A stretch of 64,000 bases of DNA. Source: Variovorax paradoxus (lineage in GTDB: Bacteria; Pseudomonadota; Gammaproteobacteria; Burkholderiales; Burkholderiaceae_C). Positions 29,298 through 36,195 of the stretch are shown piece after piece; position 1 is the stretch's first letter; every line of letters starts with the position of its first letter. The DNA is taken from NCBI RefSeq assembly GCF_024734665.1, contig NZ_CP102931.1, positions 1,052,001 through 1,116,000 on the forward strand, written 5' to 3'. The notes under the pieces were generated by a model. That model did not search any database. It had not been told where the DNA came from and saw only the letters and a list, made by a program, of their open reading frames with translations. A program made the position numbers and the translations under genes.

Positions 29298-30122
29298 ATG
29301 GTGCTGTTCGGCTGCGACTTCTCCAGCGCGCCGACGGCACGCAAGCCGATCGTGATTGCGGTTGGTGAACTGGCCGGTGCCGACCGCGTCAGGCTGACCA
29401 GCCTGCATCGCTTCGCGACGCTCGACGCATGGGGCGAATGGCTATGCGCCACGCCGTCCTGGACCGGCGGTTTCGACTTTCCTTTCAGCCTGCCGCGCGA
29501 ACTCGTCGAGCATCTGCGATGGCCGTTGCAGTGGGAGCCGCTGATGGCTCACTACGCCAGCCTGAGCCGTGCCGAAATCCGCGAGACCTTCGCTGCGTTC
29601 TGCGCGGCGCGCCCGGTCGGCGGCAAGTTCGCGCACCGTGCGACCGACGGGCCCGCGGGCTCCAGCCCTTCGATGAAATGGGTCAACCCGCCGGTGGCCT
29701 ACATGCTCCATGCGGGCGTGCCGCGCCTGCTGGCCGCCGGTGCGCGCATTCCCGGCCTGCACGCAGGCAGCGGTGCCGACCGCATTGCGCTGGAGGCCTA
29801 TCCAGGCCTGCTGGCGCGCGAGCTGATCGGGCGCCGCAGCTACAAGAGCGACGACCTGCAGAAGCAGACGTCCGAGCGGCACGCCGCACGCGATGACCTG
29901 CTGGCCGCGCTCGAGGCAGGGACAACCCGCCTCGGCCTGCGGCTTTCCATCACCAGGCCGCAGCGCGCCGAACTGCTGGCCGATGCCCGCGGAGATGACA
30001 TCGACGCGGTGCTGTGCCTCCTGCAGGCAGCCTGGGGCCTGCAGCGCGCCGGCAGCCCCGGTTTGGGCCACGGCCTGCCGGAAGGGCTCGACCCGCTTGA
30101 AGGATGGATCGTCAGCGCCTGA
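29298..30122 (+). CDS. DUF429 family protein (RNase H-like fold)
   Basis: A 274-residue protein starting VLFGCDFSSAPTARKPIVIA, the DUF429 opening with the conserved Asp that could be a nuclease-type metal ligand. Further features are a conserved aromatic/Pro segment (GGFDFPFSLPRELVEHL), EAYPGLLARELIG, and an Asp-rich C-terminal motif (ARGDDIDAVLCLLQAAW). The pattern fits a predicted RNase H-like nuclease; no activity is known to me for this branch. It starts 4 bases after the EamA stop. Confidence 0.82.
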   Translation: MVLFGCDFSSAPTARKPIVIAVGELAGADRVRLTSLHRFATLDAWGEWLCATPSWTGGFDFPFSLPRELVEHLRWPLQWEPLMAHYASLSRAEIRETFAAFCAARPVGGKFAHRATDGPAGSSPSMKWVNPPVAYMLHAGVPRLLAAGARIPGLHAGSGADRIALEAYPGLLARELIGRRSYKSDDLQKQTSERHAARDDLLAALEAGTTRLGLRLSITRPQRAELLADARGDDIDAVLCLLQAAWGLQRAGSPGLGHGLPEGLDPLEGWIVSA

Positions 30123-30246
30123 GCCTTGTTGTCCTACACCGCTTCGGGCTTCCGTCGGCATTCGCCGTCACCGGCCGGGGCCTAGATTGAAATCAGTGGG
30201 TCATTTCGGCCCACGGATTTCACTACCCGAACAGGAAGGAAGCGAC

Positions 30247-30444
30247 ATGAACAAGGACCAAGTGGCAGGCCGCGTCGAGGAAGCCAAGGGCAAGCTGAAG
30301 GAAGCCGCCGGCAAGGTCGTCGGTAACGAAAAGCTCGAGGGCGAGGGCATTGCCGACCAGGCTGCCGGCAAGGTGCAGAAGACCTACGGCGACGTCAAGG
30401 AAAAGGCCAAGGACGCGATCAAGTCGGGCGCCGACAAGTTGTGA
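30247..30444 (+). CDS. CsbD family stress protein
   Basis: A 65-residue, highly charged protein with repeated G-K-x-K-E-A-type units (EEAKGKLKEAAGKVVGNEKL). It matches CsbD/YjbJ general stress proteins, which are abundant in stationary phase and largely disordered. AGGAAGGA precedes the ATG. It lies 65 bases before the BON lipoprotein, likely one transcript ending at 31061-31095. Confidence 0.93.
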   Translation: MNKDQVAGRVEEAKGKLKEAAGKVVGNEKLEGEGIADQAAGKVQKTYGDVKEKAKDAIKSGADKL

Positions 30445-30509
30445 CCGAACAGGGCGGCGGGCACACCCCGCAGCCCTTTTCCATCTCCGTGAGTGACTGG
30501 AGGATTCCC

Positions 30510-31028
30510 ATGAACAAATCGAATCAACACATCGCCATGCCGCATTCGCGCGCGTGGCTTGCCGTGCTCGTGGCCGGCGCGGCGCTGACGCTGGCCGCCT
30601 GCGACAAGTCCGACAACCGCACTGCGGGCGAGAAGCTCGACAGCGCAGTGGCAAAGACCGAGCAGGCCGCCGATACAGCGGCCGCCAAAACCGGCCAGGC
30701 CGTCAAGGACGCCACGGCCAAGGTTGAGTCGTCCGGCACCACTGCCGAGGTGAAGGAAGGCATGGCCAATGCCAAGGAAGCCGCCAAGGATGCCGGCGCG
30801 GCGATGAGCGCGACGGTGAACGACGCCGCCATCACGGCTTCCGTGTCCGCGGGCCTGGCCAAGGATCCGGACCTGAGCGCGATCAAGATCAACGTCGACA
30901 CCAAGGCCGGCGCGGTGAGCCTGAAGGGCCCGGCACCCACGGCGGCAGCCAAGGCGCGCGCCGAAGAGATCGCCAAGGGCGTGCAGGGCGTGACGTCGGT
31001 GGACAACCAGCTCGAAGTGAAGGGCTGA
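30510..31028 (+). CDS. BON-domain lipoprotein
   Basis: A 172-residue envelope protein. The ATG at 30510 follows GGAGG and gives a lipoprotein signal ending at LAAC (LTLAACDKS). An Ala/Lys-rich amphipathic stretch follows (about 45-105, AKTEQAADTAAAKTGQAVKD), then one BON domain (about 105-172) with the conserved GAVSLKGPAPTAAAKARAEE. BON proteins such as OsmY attach to phospholipid surfaces and are osmotic or stationary-phase induced. The earlier in-frame start would hide the lipobox. Confidence 0.92.
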   Translation: MNKSNQHIAMPHSRAWLAVLVAGAALTLAACDKSDNRTAGEKLDSAVAKTEQAADTAAAKTGQAVKDATAKVESSGTTAEVKEGMANAKEAAKDAGAAMSATVNDAAITASVSAGLAKDPDLSAIKINVDTKAGAVSLKGPAPTAAAKARAEEIAKGVQGVTSVDNQLEVKG

Positions 31029-31060
31029 TCGATCGCCCTGGCGAGCTTTACTCGTCCACC

Positions 31061-31095
31061 CATGAAAAAGCCCGGTCGAACCGGGCTTTTTCATG
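31061..31095. terminator. bidirectional intrinsic terminator
   Basis: A perfect 16-bp inverted repeat (CATGAAAAAGCCCGGT / ACCGGGCTTTTTCATG) with a 3-base loop and a run of five A or T in each arm. It sits between the convergent BON lipoprotein and ferritin-like genes and should stop transcription from both sides. Confidence 0.93.
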
Positions 31096-31126
31096 GGCGG
31101 GGCACGCAGCCCCCGATTGGTTCAGT

Positions 31127-31681
31127 TCAGTGACCGAGCCAGTCCTTCAGCTCGTCGGCATGCTCTTCCTCGTCCGAGAGGATGTCTTCGAGCATGCGGC
31201 GCGTGGTCGGATCCTTGTCGCCGATCAGCGCGATCATCTGGCGGTACGACTCCACCGCGATGCGCTCCGCGATCAGGTTGGCGCGCACCATCGATTGCAG
31301 GTCGGTCGACTCGTCGTAAGCCGCATGGCTGCGCTCCAGCAGGTGCGAGGGCGCAAAGTCGGGCTCGCCGCCGAGCTGCACGATGCGCTCGGCAATGCGG
31401 TCGGCATGGCCCGACTCTTCGTTGGCATGCACCAGGAACTCGTCGGCGATGGCGGGCGATTCGACGCCGTTGGCGGTGAAGTAGTGGCGCTTGTAGCGGA
31501 GCACGCAGACCAGCTCGGTGGCCAGCGCATCGTTCAGCAACTGGACGACGTCGTCGCGCCAGGGGCCGTAGCTGGGGGTGACGGCGCCGTCGTCGAGGCT
31601 CTTGCGCGCGGCATCGAGGCCGCCTTGGTCGAGCACCAGGTGCTTGTGTCCGTTGGTCTTGGAGGAAACATCGGCTTTCAT
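31127..31681 (-). CDS. ferritin-like diiron protein (bacterioferritin/Dps-like)
   Basis: A 184-residue four-helix ferritin-fold protein. Putative diiron ligands lie in LNDALATELVCVLRYKRHY, NEESGHADRIAERI, LIAERIAVESYRQM and LSDEEEHADELKDW, giving paired Glu and ExxH motifs. It probably stores or detoxifies iron, or protects from peroxide. It is the last gene of a minus-strand run; its ATG overlaps the upstream stop (ATGA). An N-terminal extension of about 40 residues precedes the fold. Subfamily (bacterioferritin, Dps or an unnamed diiron protein) is uncertain. Confidence 0.88.
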   Translation of the reverse strand: MKADVSSKTNGHKHLVLDQGGLDAARKSLDDGAVTPSYGPWRDDVVQLLNDALATELVCVLRYKRHYFTANGVESPAIADEFLVHANEESGHADRIAERIVQLGGEPDFAPSHLLERSHAAYDESTDLQSMVRANLIAERIAVESYRQMIALIGDKDPTTRRMLEDILSDEEEHADELKDWLGH

Positions 31682-32184
31682 GGAGGGTCCTTTCGTGGGG
31701 GGCTTGGGGTCTTCTGCATCAACGTGTTGACCAGGTCAGCCACGTCGGATGTCTTCAGTACCGCCGCCAGCACGGCCGTGGCCGACAACAGTCGCCATGG
31801 CCTGACGAGCACCAGCACCGCGCCGGTGGCAGCGGCCGCCGCCATCAGCTTGGCCGGCTCCTTGCGCGCGTAGTGCTCGAGCAGCGGACGCGCCAGCTGG
31901 CCGACCGCATGCGCGGGATGCCGGCGCCACCAGCGCTCCACCACGCTGCGGCCCACACCGAGCCACACGTTGTTTCTTCCTCCTCCTTCTCTTCTTTCTC
32001 TTTCTCCTCGCGGGTTGCGCGGGTGCTGGTCATGCGGCGGCGCAGCCGAGGTTTCGTGCTGCGCATATTCCAGATCGTCGTTGTCGGGTGCGTCCGCGCC
32101 GTCGTTCAGCTGCCGCACAAGCGCGCGGCGCGAGAGGGCTAGGCGCTGCTGCGGAGTAAGGAGATGACGTTCAGCGCTGGCCAT
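31678..32184 (-). CDS. unknown 168-residue protein at the YqjK position
   Basis: Starts at MASAERHLLTPQQRLALSRR. The N-terminal half is hydrophilic, the middle is Arg/Glu/Gly-rich (RGERERREGGG) and is encoded by a 37-base purine tract, and the C-terminal half is weakly hydrophobic (KLMAAAAATGAVLVLVRPW). It overlaps the YqjE-like gene upstream by 14 bases and the ferritin-like gene downstream by four. In E. coli the DUF883-YqjE pair is followed by yqjK, so this gene is a positional analogue; sequence similarity is not obvious to me. Confidence 0.75.
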   Translation of the reverse strand: MASAERHLLTPQQRLALSRRALVRQLNDGADAPDNDDLEYAQHETSAAPPHDQHPRNPRGERERREGGGRNNVWLGVGRSVVERWWRRHPAHAVGQLARPLLEHYARKEPAKLMAAAAATGAVLVLVRPWRLLSATAVLAAVLKTSDVADLVNTLMQKTPSPPRKDPP

Positions 32185-32554
32185 GGCGGGCTCCGGTGTC
32201 GCGCAAGGCCTGCAGGTCGGCGTCGAGCTGAGAGCGCAGGTCGTCGAAACCGTAGCCTGGCACGGGCCGCGTCGCATACCACGCGCAAATGGCCGCGATC
32301 ACCACCGCCACGGCCGGCACGGCCACCAGCACCCAGTGAAAGCTGCCGTGCATCACGCCGAGCAGCACGGCCACGCCTATGAGCCCGAGGGCCAGCGTGG
32401 CGCTGGCCACTGCCAGCAAGGCCGCGACGAGCCGGGCGACGAGGCCGCGCCCCGCCTGCGCGGATTCCTGGCGGACGAGGGCGGCGTAGTTGGCGAGATG
32501 TTCAGCAACGAGATCCGGATGCCCGAGCACCGTGGAAAAAATCGGATGAAGCAT
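32171..32554 (-). CDS. phage-holin-family / YqjE-like membrane protein
   Basis: A 127-residue protein with two long hydrophobic helices (about 40-70 and 73-92) flanked by amphipathic ends, typical of DUF1469/YqjE proteins labelled phage holin superfamily III. No phage genes surround it, so lysis is unlikely. It lies between a DUF883 gene and an unknown gene and resembles the E. coli yqjD-yqjE arrangement, which is stationary-phase related. Confidence 0.85.
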   Translation of the reverse strand: MLHPIFSTVLGHPDLVAEHLANYAALVRQESAQAGRGLVARLVAALLAVASATLALGLIGVAVLLGVMHGSFHWVLVAVPAVAVVIAAICAWYATRPVPGYGFDDLRSQLDADLQALRDTGARHGQR

Positions 32555-32595
32555 GGTGCCGGGAACCGGTGCAGCGACGGAAATTCAGCGGCGAA

Positions 32596-32973
32596 TCAAT
32601 AGTCGTCCCGGCTGCGGCGGCTGGCCAGCACGATGAGTGCCGTGATGGCTGCGCCGGCGGCTGCGGCCAGCAGCACGGAGCGCACCGGCTGGTCGGAGAT
32701 GTAGCGGCCGGTGACGTCGGCGGCCTGTTCGATGCGGCGCTGTGCACGCGCGCTGGTGGTGGACGCGGCGTCCAGGCCGCGCTGAACGGCTTGCTGCACG
32801 CGGGCTGCCAGCTGCTCGACGCCCGGTTCGGCATCGCGTTGCAGGTCGCGGACCTTTTCGCCCGCCGCATTCACCGCGTTCTGTGCGTAGGCGCGGGTGG
32901 TTTCGACCGCTTCACGCGCGGTCTGGCGCACGTCGTCGGCGAGTTGCGAGGGAGTCTTGGTCGTCGTGTTCAT
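32596..32973 (-). CDS. DUF883 (ElaB/YqjD-like) membrane-anchored protein
   Basis: A 125-residue protein: a long amphipathic helical region (about 1-95, QLADDVRQTAREAVETTRAY) and a C-terminal transmembrane anchor (about 98-118) ending ASRRSRDDY. This matches the ElaB/YqjD/DUF883 family, C-tail anchored proteins that in E. coli bind stationary-phase ribosomes. The ATG at 32973 follows AAAGGACC. It lies 41 bases before the YqjE-like gene. Confidence 0.92.
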   Translation of the reverse strand: MNTTTKTPSQLADDVRQTAREAVETTRAYAQNAVNAAGEKVRDLQRDAEPGVEQLAARVQQAVQRGLDAASTTSARAQRRIEQAADVTGRYISDQPVRSVLLAAAAGAAITALIVLASRRSRDDY

Positions 32974-33026
32974 GTGAGGTCCTTTCCGGAAAAATGAAAT
33001 GCGCAAGCCTGTTGATCGTAACGACG

Positions 33027-33191
33027 CTACTTGCGTCGTAGCAAGCCGGCAAGGAAGCTCGCAATAGCGAGGATCGCGAAGATCACGAAAAGGATCTTGG
33101 CAATGCCCACCGCGCTGGCGGCGATGCCGCCGAACCCGAACAGGGCCGCGATCAGGGCTATGACCAGAAACACCACGGCGTAATGCAGCAT
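33027..33191 (-). CDS. DUF1328 family small membrane protein
   Basis: A 54-residue protein with two hydrophobic helices ([20 protein letters not shown] and a second segment) and a basic end (LRRK). This is the YtjA/DUF1328 pattern. GGAG lies 6-9 bases before the ATG at 33191. It is first in the minus-strand stress run, 53 bases from the DUF883 gene. Function unknown. Confidence 0.92.
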   Translation of the reverse strand: MLHYAVVFLVIALIAALFGFGGIAASAVGIAKILFVIFAILAIASFLAGLLRRK

Positions 33192-33390
33192 GTGGAACTC
33201 CTTCGAGGCTTGCCTCGTCGTTATGAAAAACCATCGCATCCGCAGCCTCGCGCAGAGGCTTCGGATGGCATGGGTGCAACCTTAAGTGGGGGCATGCCCT
33301 CGACCTGTCAGCGGCCAGGGGCGGGGTGCGTAGGAGATGGCCGAGTCGCTCTGCGCCGGTATGTGCAGAAGTGCCGCTCCTGCAGGCGGC

Positions 33391-34734
33391 TCAGGCCGGC
33401 TTGACGACGGGGAGCATGGCGCTCAGGCGGGTGCCCGTGCCCGGCGTCGACGAGACCGTGAGCTTGCCGCGCGCCGCCTCCACCCGGTGCCGCATGCCCG
33501 CGAGGCCGTGCGTCGACGGGCGCATGCGCTGCGTGTCGAAGCCCTTGCCGTTGTCCGCCACTTCCACGATGACGTGGTTGTCGTAGTTCTTCAGCACGAT
33601 GGTGGCTTCGCTGGCCTCGGCGTACTTGCTGATGTTGGTGAGGCTTTCCTGGACCATGCGATAGATGGTGAGCTGGCGCGACTCGTCCATGGTCACCGGC
33701 TCCAGCACCATCTCGACCTGCAGGCCGGAGCGTTCCCCGAACTCGCGCCCCAGGATTTCCAGCGAGGCGACCAGCCCCAGGTTGGAGAGCGAAGACGGCC
33801 GCAGGTCTTCGATGATGCGGCGCTTGAGCGCGATGCCGCTGTTGAGCAGGTCGGTCAGGTGCTGCAGCCGCTGGATCGCGTCAGGCGAGTCCGCCAGCCG
33901 CGACTTCAGCCGCGCCACGTCCAGCTTGGCGGCGGTGAGCAGAGAGCCCAGCTCGTCGTGCAGCTCGCGCGCAAGATAGCCGCGCTCGGTCTCGCGCACG
34001 TCCTGCAGGTGGGTGGCCAGCTCGGCCAGCGAGGCGGTGCGCTCGCGCACCTCGTCTTCCAGCGCATTGCGCTCGCGCTGCAAGGCCTCCTGCTGGCGCT
34101 CGCCGATGGAGTGCAGCGCGTGCGTCTGGCGCAGGTACAGGAAGAAGGCGAACAGCGCGGCCAGCGCCACGATGGCGGTGCCGATGCGCGCCAGCTGCAG
34201 CGAGCGCAGCACCTGCTCCTGGCTCTGGTGCAGGGTGACGTTGCTGATCTTCACCAGCTCGCCCGCCGTCGCGCGGATGGAGTCCATCTCCTCGCGGCCC
34301 ACGTCGGTCGTGATGACGAACTTCCAGGCGTCTTCCTTGCCGTCCTGGCGCAGCCGCACGCTCATGTCCATCTCGGCCACCTTGCGCAGCACGTGCTTCG
34401 ACAGCTCGGCCAGCTGGGTGAGTTCAGCCGGGCGGCCGGCGTACAGCCGGCGCAGGGTCGCGAGCTGGCCGTCGACCTGCTTGACCGCGTCGTCATAGGG
34501 TTTTCGGTAGTTGGCCTCGCCGGTCAGCAGGTAGCCTCTCTGGCCGGTTTCGGCATCCAGCATGTTCTGCAGGATCTGGTTGAGCGCGCCCCGCATCTGC
34601 TGCGCCTCGTCGATGTCGGCGAGGGCGCGGCTCGACTGCCGGTAGCCGGCCTCGTTGATGCCGACGAGGGCCAGCGCAGCCAGCGCCGCGAGCAGCAGGC
34701 TCACGGCCATTCTTGGAGGGGCTAACCAGTGCAT
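33391..34734 (-). CDS. CHASE3-type sensor histidine kinase (NarX-like, HisKA_3)
   Basis: A 447-residue membrane kinase. TM1 is at about 9-26; a periplasmic CHASE3 sensor (about 30-180) contains the family motif ETGQRGYLLTG at 62-72; TM2 is at about 184-202. A coiled coil follows, then a HisKA_3 domain with phospho-acceptor His259 (ARELHDELG) and an HATPase_c domain with its N-box (QESLTNISKYAEA) and G-box (DNGKGFD). I chose the ATG at 34734; the open frame reaches 34824 but adds no recognisable sequence. It is divergent from a NarL-type regulator, its likely partner. The signal is unknown. Confidence 0.93.
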   Translation of the reverse strand: MHWLAPPRMAVSLLLAALAALALVGINEAGYRQSSRALADIDEAQQMRGALNQILQNMLDAETGQRGYLLTGEANYRKPYDDAVKQVDGQLATLRRLYAGRPAELTQLAELSKHVLRKVAEMDMSVRLRQDGKEDAWKFVITTDVGREEMDSIRATAGELVKISNVTLHQSQEQVLRSLQLARIGTAIVALAALFAFFLYLRQTHALHSIGERQQEALQRERNALEDEVRERTASLAELATHLQDVRETERGYLARELHDELGSLLTAAKLDVARLKSRLADSPDAIQRLQHLTDLLNSGIALKRRIIEDLRPSSLSNLGLVASLEILGREFGERSGLQVEMVLEPVTMDESRQLTIYRMVQESLTNISKYAEASEATIVLKNYDNHVIVEVADNGKGFDTQRMRPSTHGLAGMRHRVEAARGKLTVSSTPGTGTRLSAMLPVVKPA

Positions 34735-34841
34735 GAAACTTTCGAGGCTGCGTACTACGCAAGTTCGTGAATAATTGACAACAATCAGGGACCCGGTATG
34801 TTGCGACCCGCATGTCCGCAACACAACGAAGAAAGTAACAG

Positions 34842-35474
34842 ATGATCAAAATCGGAATTGTGGACGACCACGCCATCGTGCGATCGGGCCTCCGGCAGTT
34901 CTTCTCCGAGCACGTGGACCTGCGCGTGGCGGGTGAAGCAGCCAGCGGCCGCGAGGCCATCGAGCTGGTGCGCACCACGGAGCTGGACGTTCTGGTCATG
35001 GACCTTTCGATGCCCGGTCAAAGCGGTATCGACGCGCTCGCCATGATCCGCGCCAAGGCGCCGGACGTGGGCATCCTCATATTGAGCGGATACCCCGAAG
35101 AGCACTACGCGATGAACCTGATCCGCCAGGGCGCGAGCGGCTACCTCAACAAGGAGTGCGATCCCATCGAGATCGTCAACGCCATCCGCACCATCTCGCT
35201 GGGCCGCCGCTACATCACGCCCGCCGTGGCTGAACTGCTGGCCCGCCAGCTCGACCGCAAGGACGACGCCGCGCCGCACGAGCAGCTCTCGGAGCGTGAG
35301 TTCCAGGTGTTCCTGAAGCTCGCCAAGGGCGAGACTGCCGGCGACATCGCCAAGACGTTGTCGCTGTCGGTGAAGACCGTGAGCACCTACCGCACGCGCC
35401 TGATGGAGAAGATGAACCTCTCCTCCAACAGCGACCTCACCTACTACGCGCTGAAGAACAAGCTGATCGATTGA
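34842..35474 (+). CDS. NarL/FixJ-type response regulator
   Basis: A 210-residue transcription factor. The receiver domain (1-120) has Asp8/Asp9, phospho-acceptor Asp54 (VMDLSMPG) and Lys104. A LuxR-type helix-turn-helix (about 145-205) contains EREFQVFLKLAKGETAGDIA and SVKTVSTYRTRLMEKM. GAAGAAAG precedes the ATG. It shares a 107-base divergent region with the CHASE3 kinase, which supports a cognate pair. Targets are not visible; the neighbouring stress genes are candidates. Confidence 0.95.
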   Translation: MIKIGIVDDHAIVRSGLRQFFSEHVDLRVAGEAASGREAIELVRTTELDVLVMDLSMPGQSGIDALAMIRAKAPDVGILILSGYPEEHYAMNLIRQGASGYLNKECDPIEIVNAIRTISLGRRYITPAVAELLARQLDRKDDAAPHEQLSEREFQVFLKLAKGETAGDIAKTLSLSVKTVSTYRTRLMEKMNLSSNSDLTYYALKNKLID

Positions 35475-35526
35475 GATCGGCCAGGGAGCGGAAAGAGTGG
35501 GGAGGGGGCCCAACGCGGCTTCTTCC

Positions 35527-35940
35527 TCAACCCGCCCCGGGAGCCCCGGGCGAGGGGTGCAAGGCCTTGGCCTGCAAGATGCAGAAGTCGACCAGCGCGT
35601 CGATTTCGTTCGACTTGTCGAACACCGCGTCGACCCCGAATTCGGCGCAGCGCCGCCGGATGTCGGGCGTCGCATAGTTGCTGAGCACCACCACCTTCTG
35701 CACCGGCTTGCGCGACTGGCAGGCCTGGAGCACGCCCAGGCCGCTGCCCTGCTTGAGAAAGAGATCGACGATGACGAGATCCCACTCGCCATCGTGGCCG
35801 AGCAGCCATGCGCGTGCGCCGCTTTCGGTTTCGGCGAAGCCGACGACCGTGGTGGAGGTGAGTTCTTCCAGCGTGCCAATGAGGTTTTCACGGATCGTGA
35901 GGTTGTCTTCGACGACGTAGGTCTGCAATCTGGAATCCAT
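35527..35940 (-). CDS. stand-alone receiver domain (single-domain response regulator)
   Basis: A 137-residue CheY-like protein with Glu11/Asp12, phospho-acceptor Asp59 (LVIVDLFLKQG), Ser87 and Lys109 (VFDKSNE), so it should be phosphorylatable. It has no output domain. It starts MDSRLQTYVVEDN; the frame is open upstream, but that part lacks coding character. It converges on the NarL-type gene (52 bases apart) and may be a phosphate sink or relay for the nearby kinase (inference). Confidence 0.9.
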   Translation of the reverse strand: MDSRLQTYVVEDNLTIRENLIGTLEELTSTTVVGFAETESGARAWLLGHDGEWDLVIVDLFLKQGSGLGVLQACQSRKPVQKVVVLSNYATPDIRRRCAEFGVDAVFDKSNEIDALVDFCILQAKALHPSPGAPGAG

Positions 35941-36195
35941 GCCGAACCGCGCTTCCTCTGAGGTTGGCAGGCGCATCCGCAGCGCCCCTCTGGTGCAAAT
36001 GCCTGCCAGTGTGGACTTTGAGGCGTTGCGGTGGCAGATCATGCAAGCTTCGGCGCGTGGCTCTTGTAGGCGAGGTCCGACGCGTGCCCTCGCAAGGTCG
36101 CGAAAGTCTGCAAAGTGCATTCGTAGGCAATGCCTCACGGTTTCTGCGGCCCACCGCCGACCCGGGCGGCGCGATCATCCGAGTTACAACGACCC

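Noticed and set aside
32171..32554. Phage holin, hence a prophage remnant
   Set aside because: The family label is historical; no other phage genes, att sites or tRNA are near, and the DUF883 neighbour points to the chromosomal YqjD-YqjE type.
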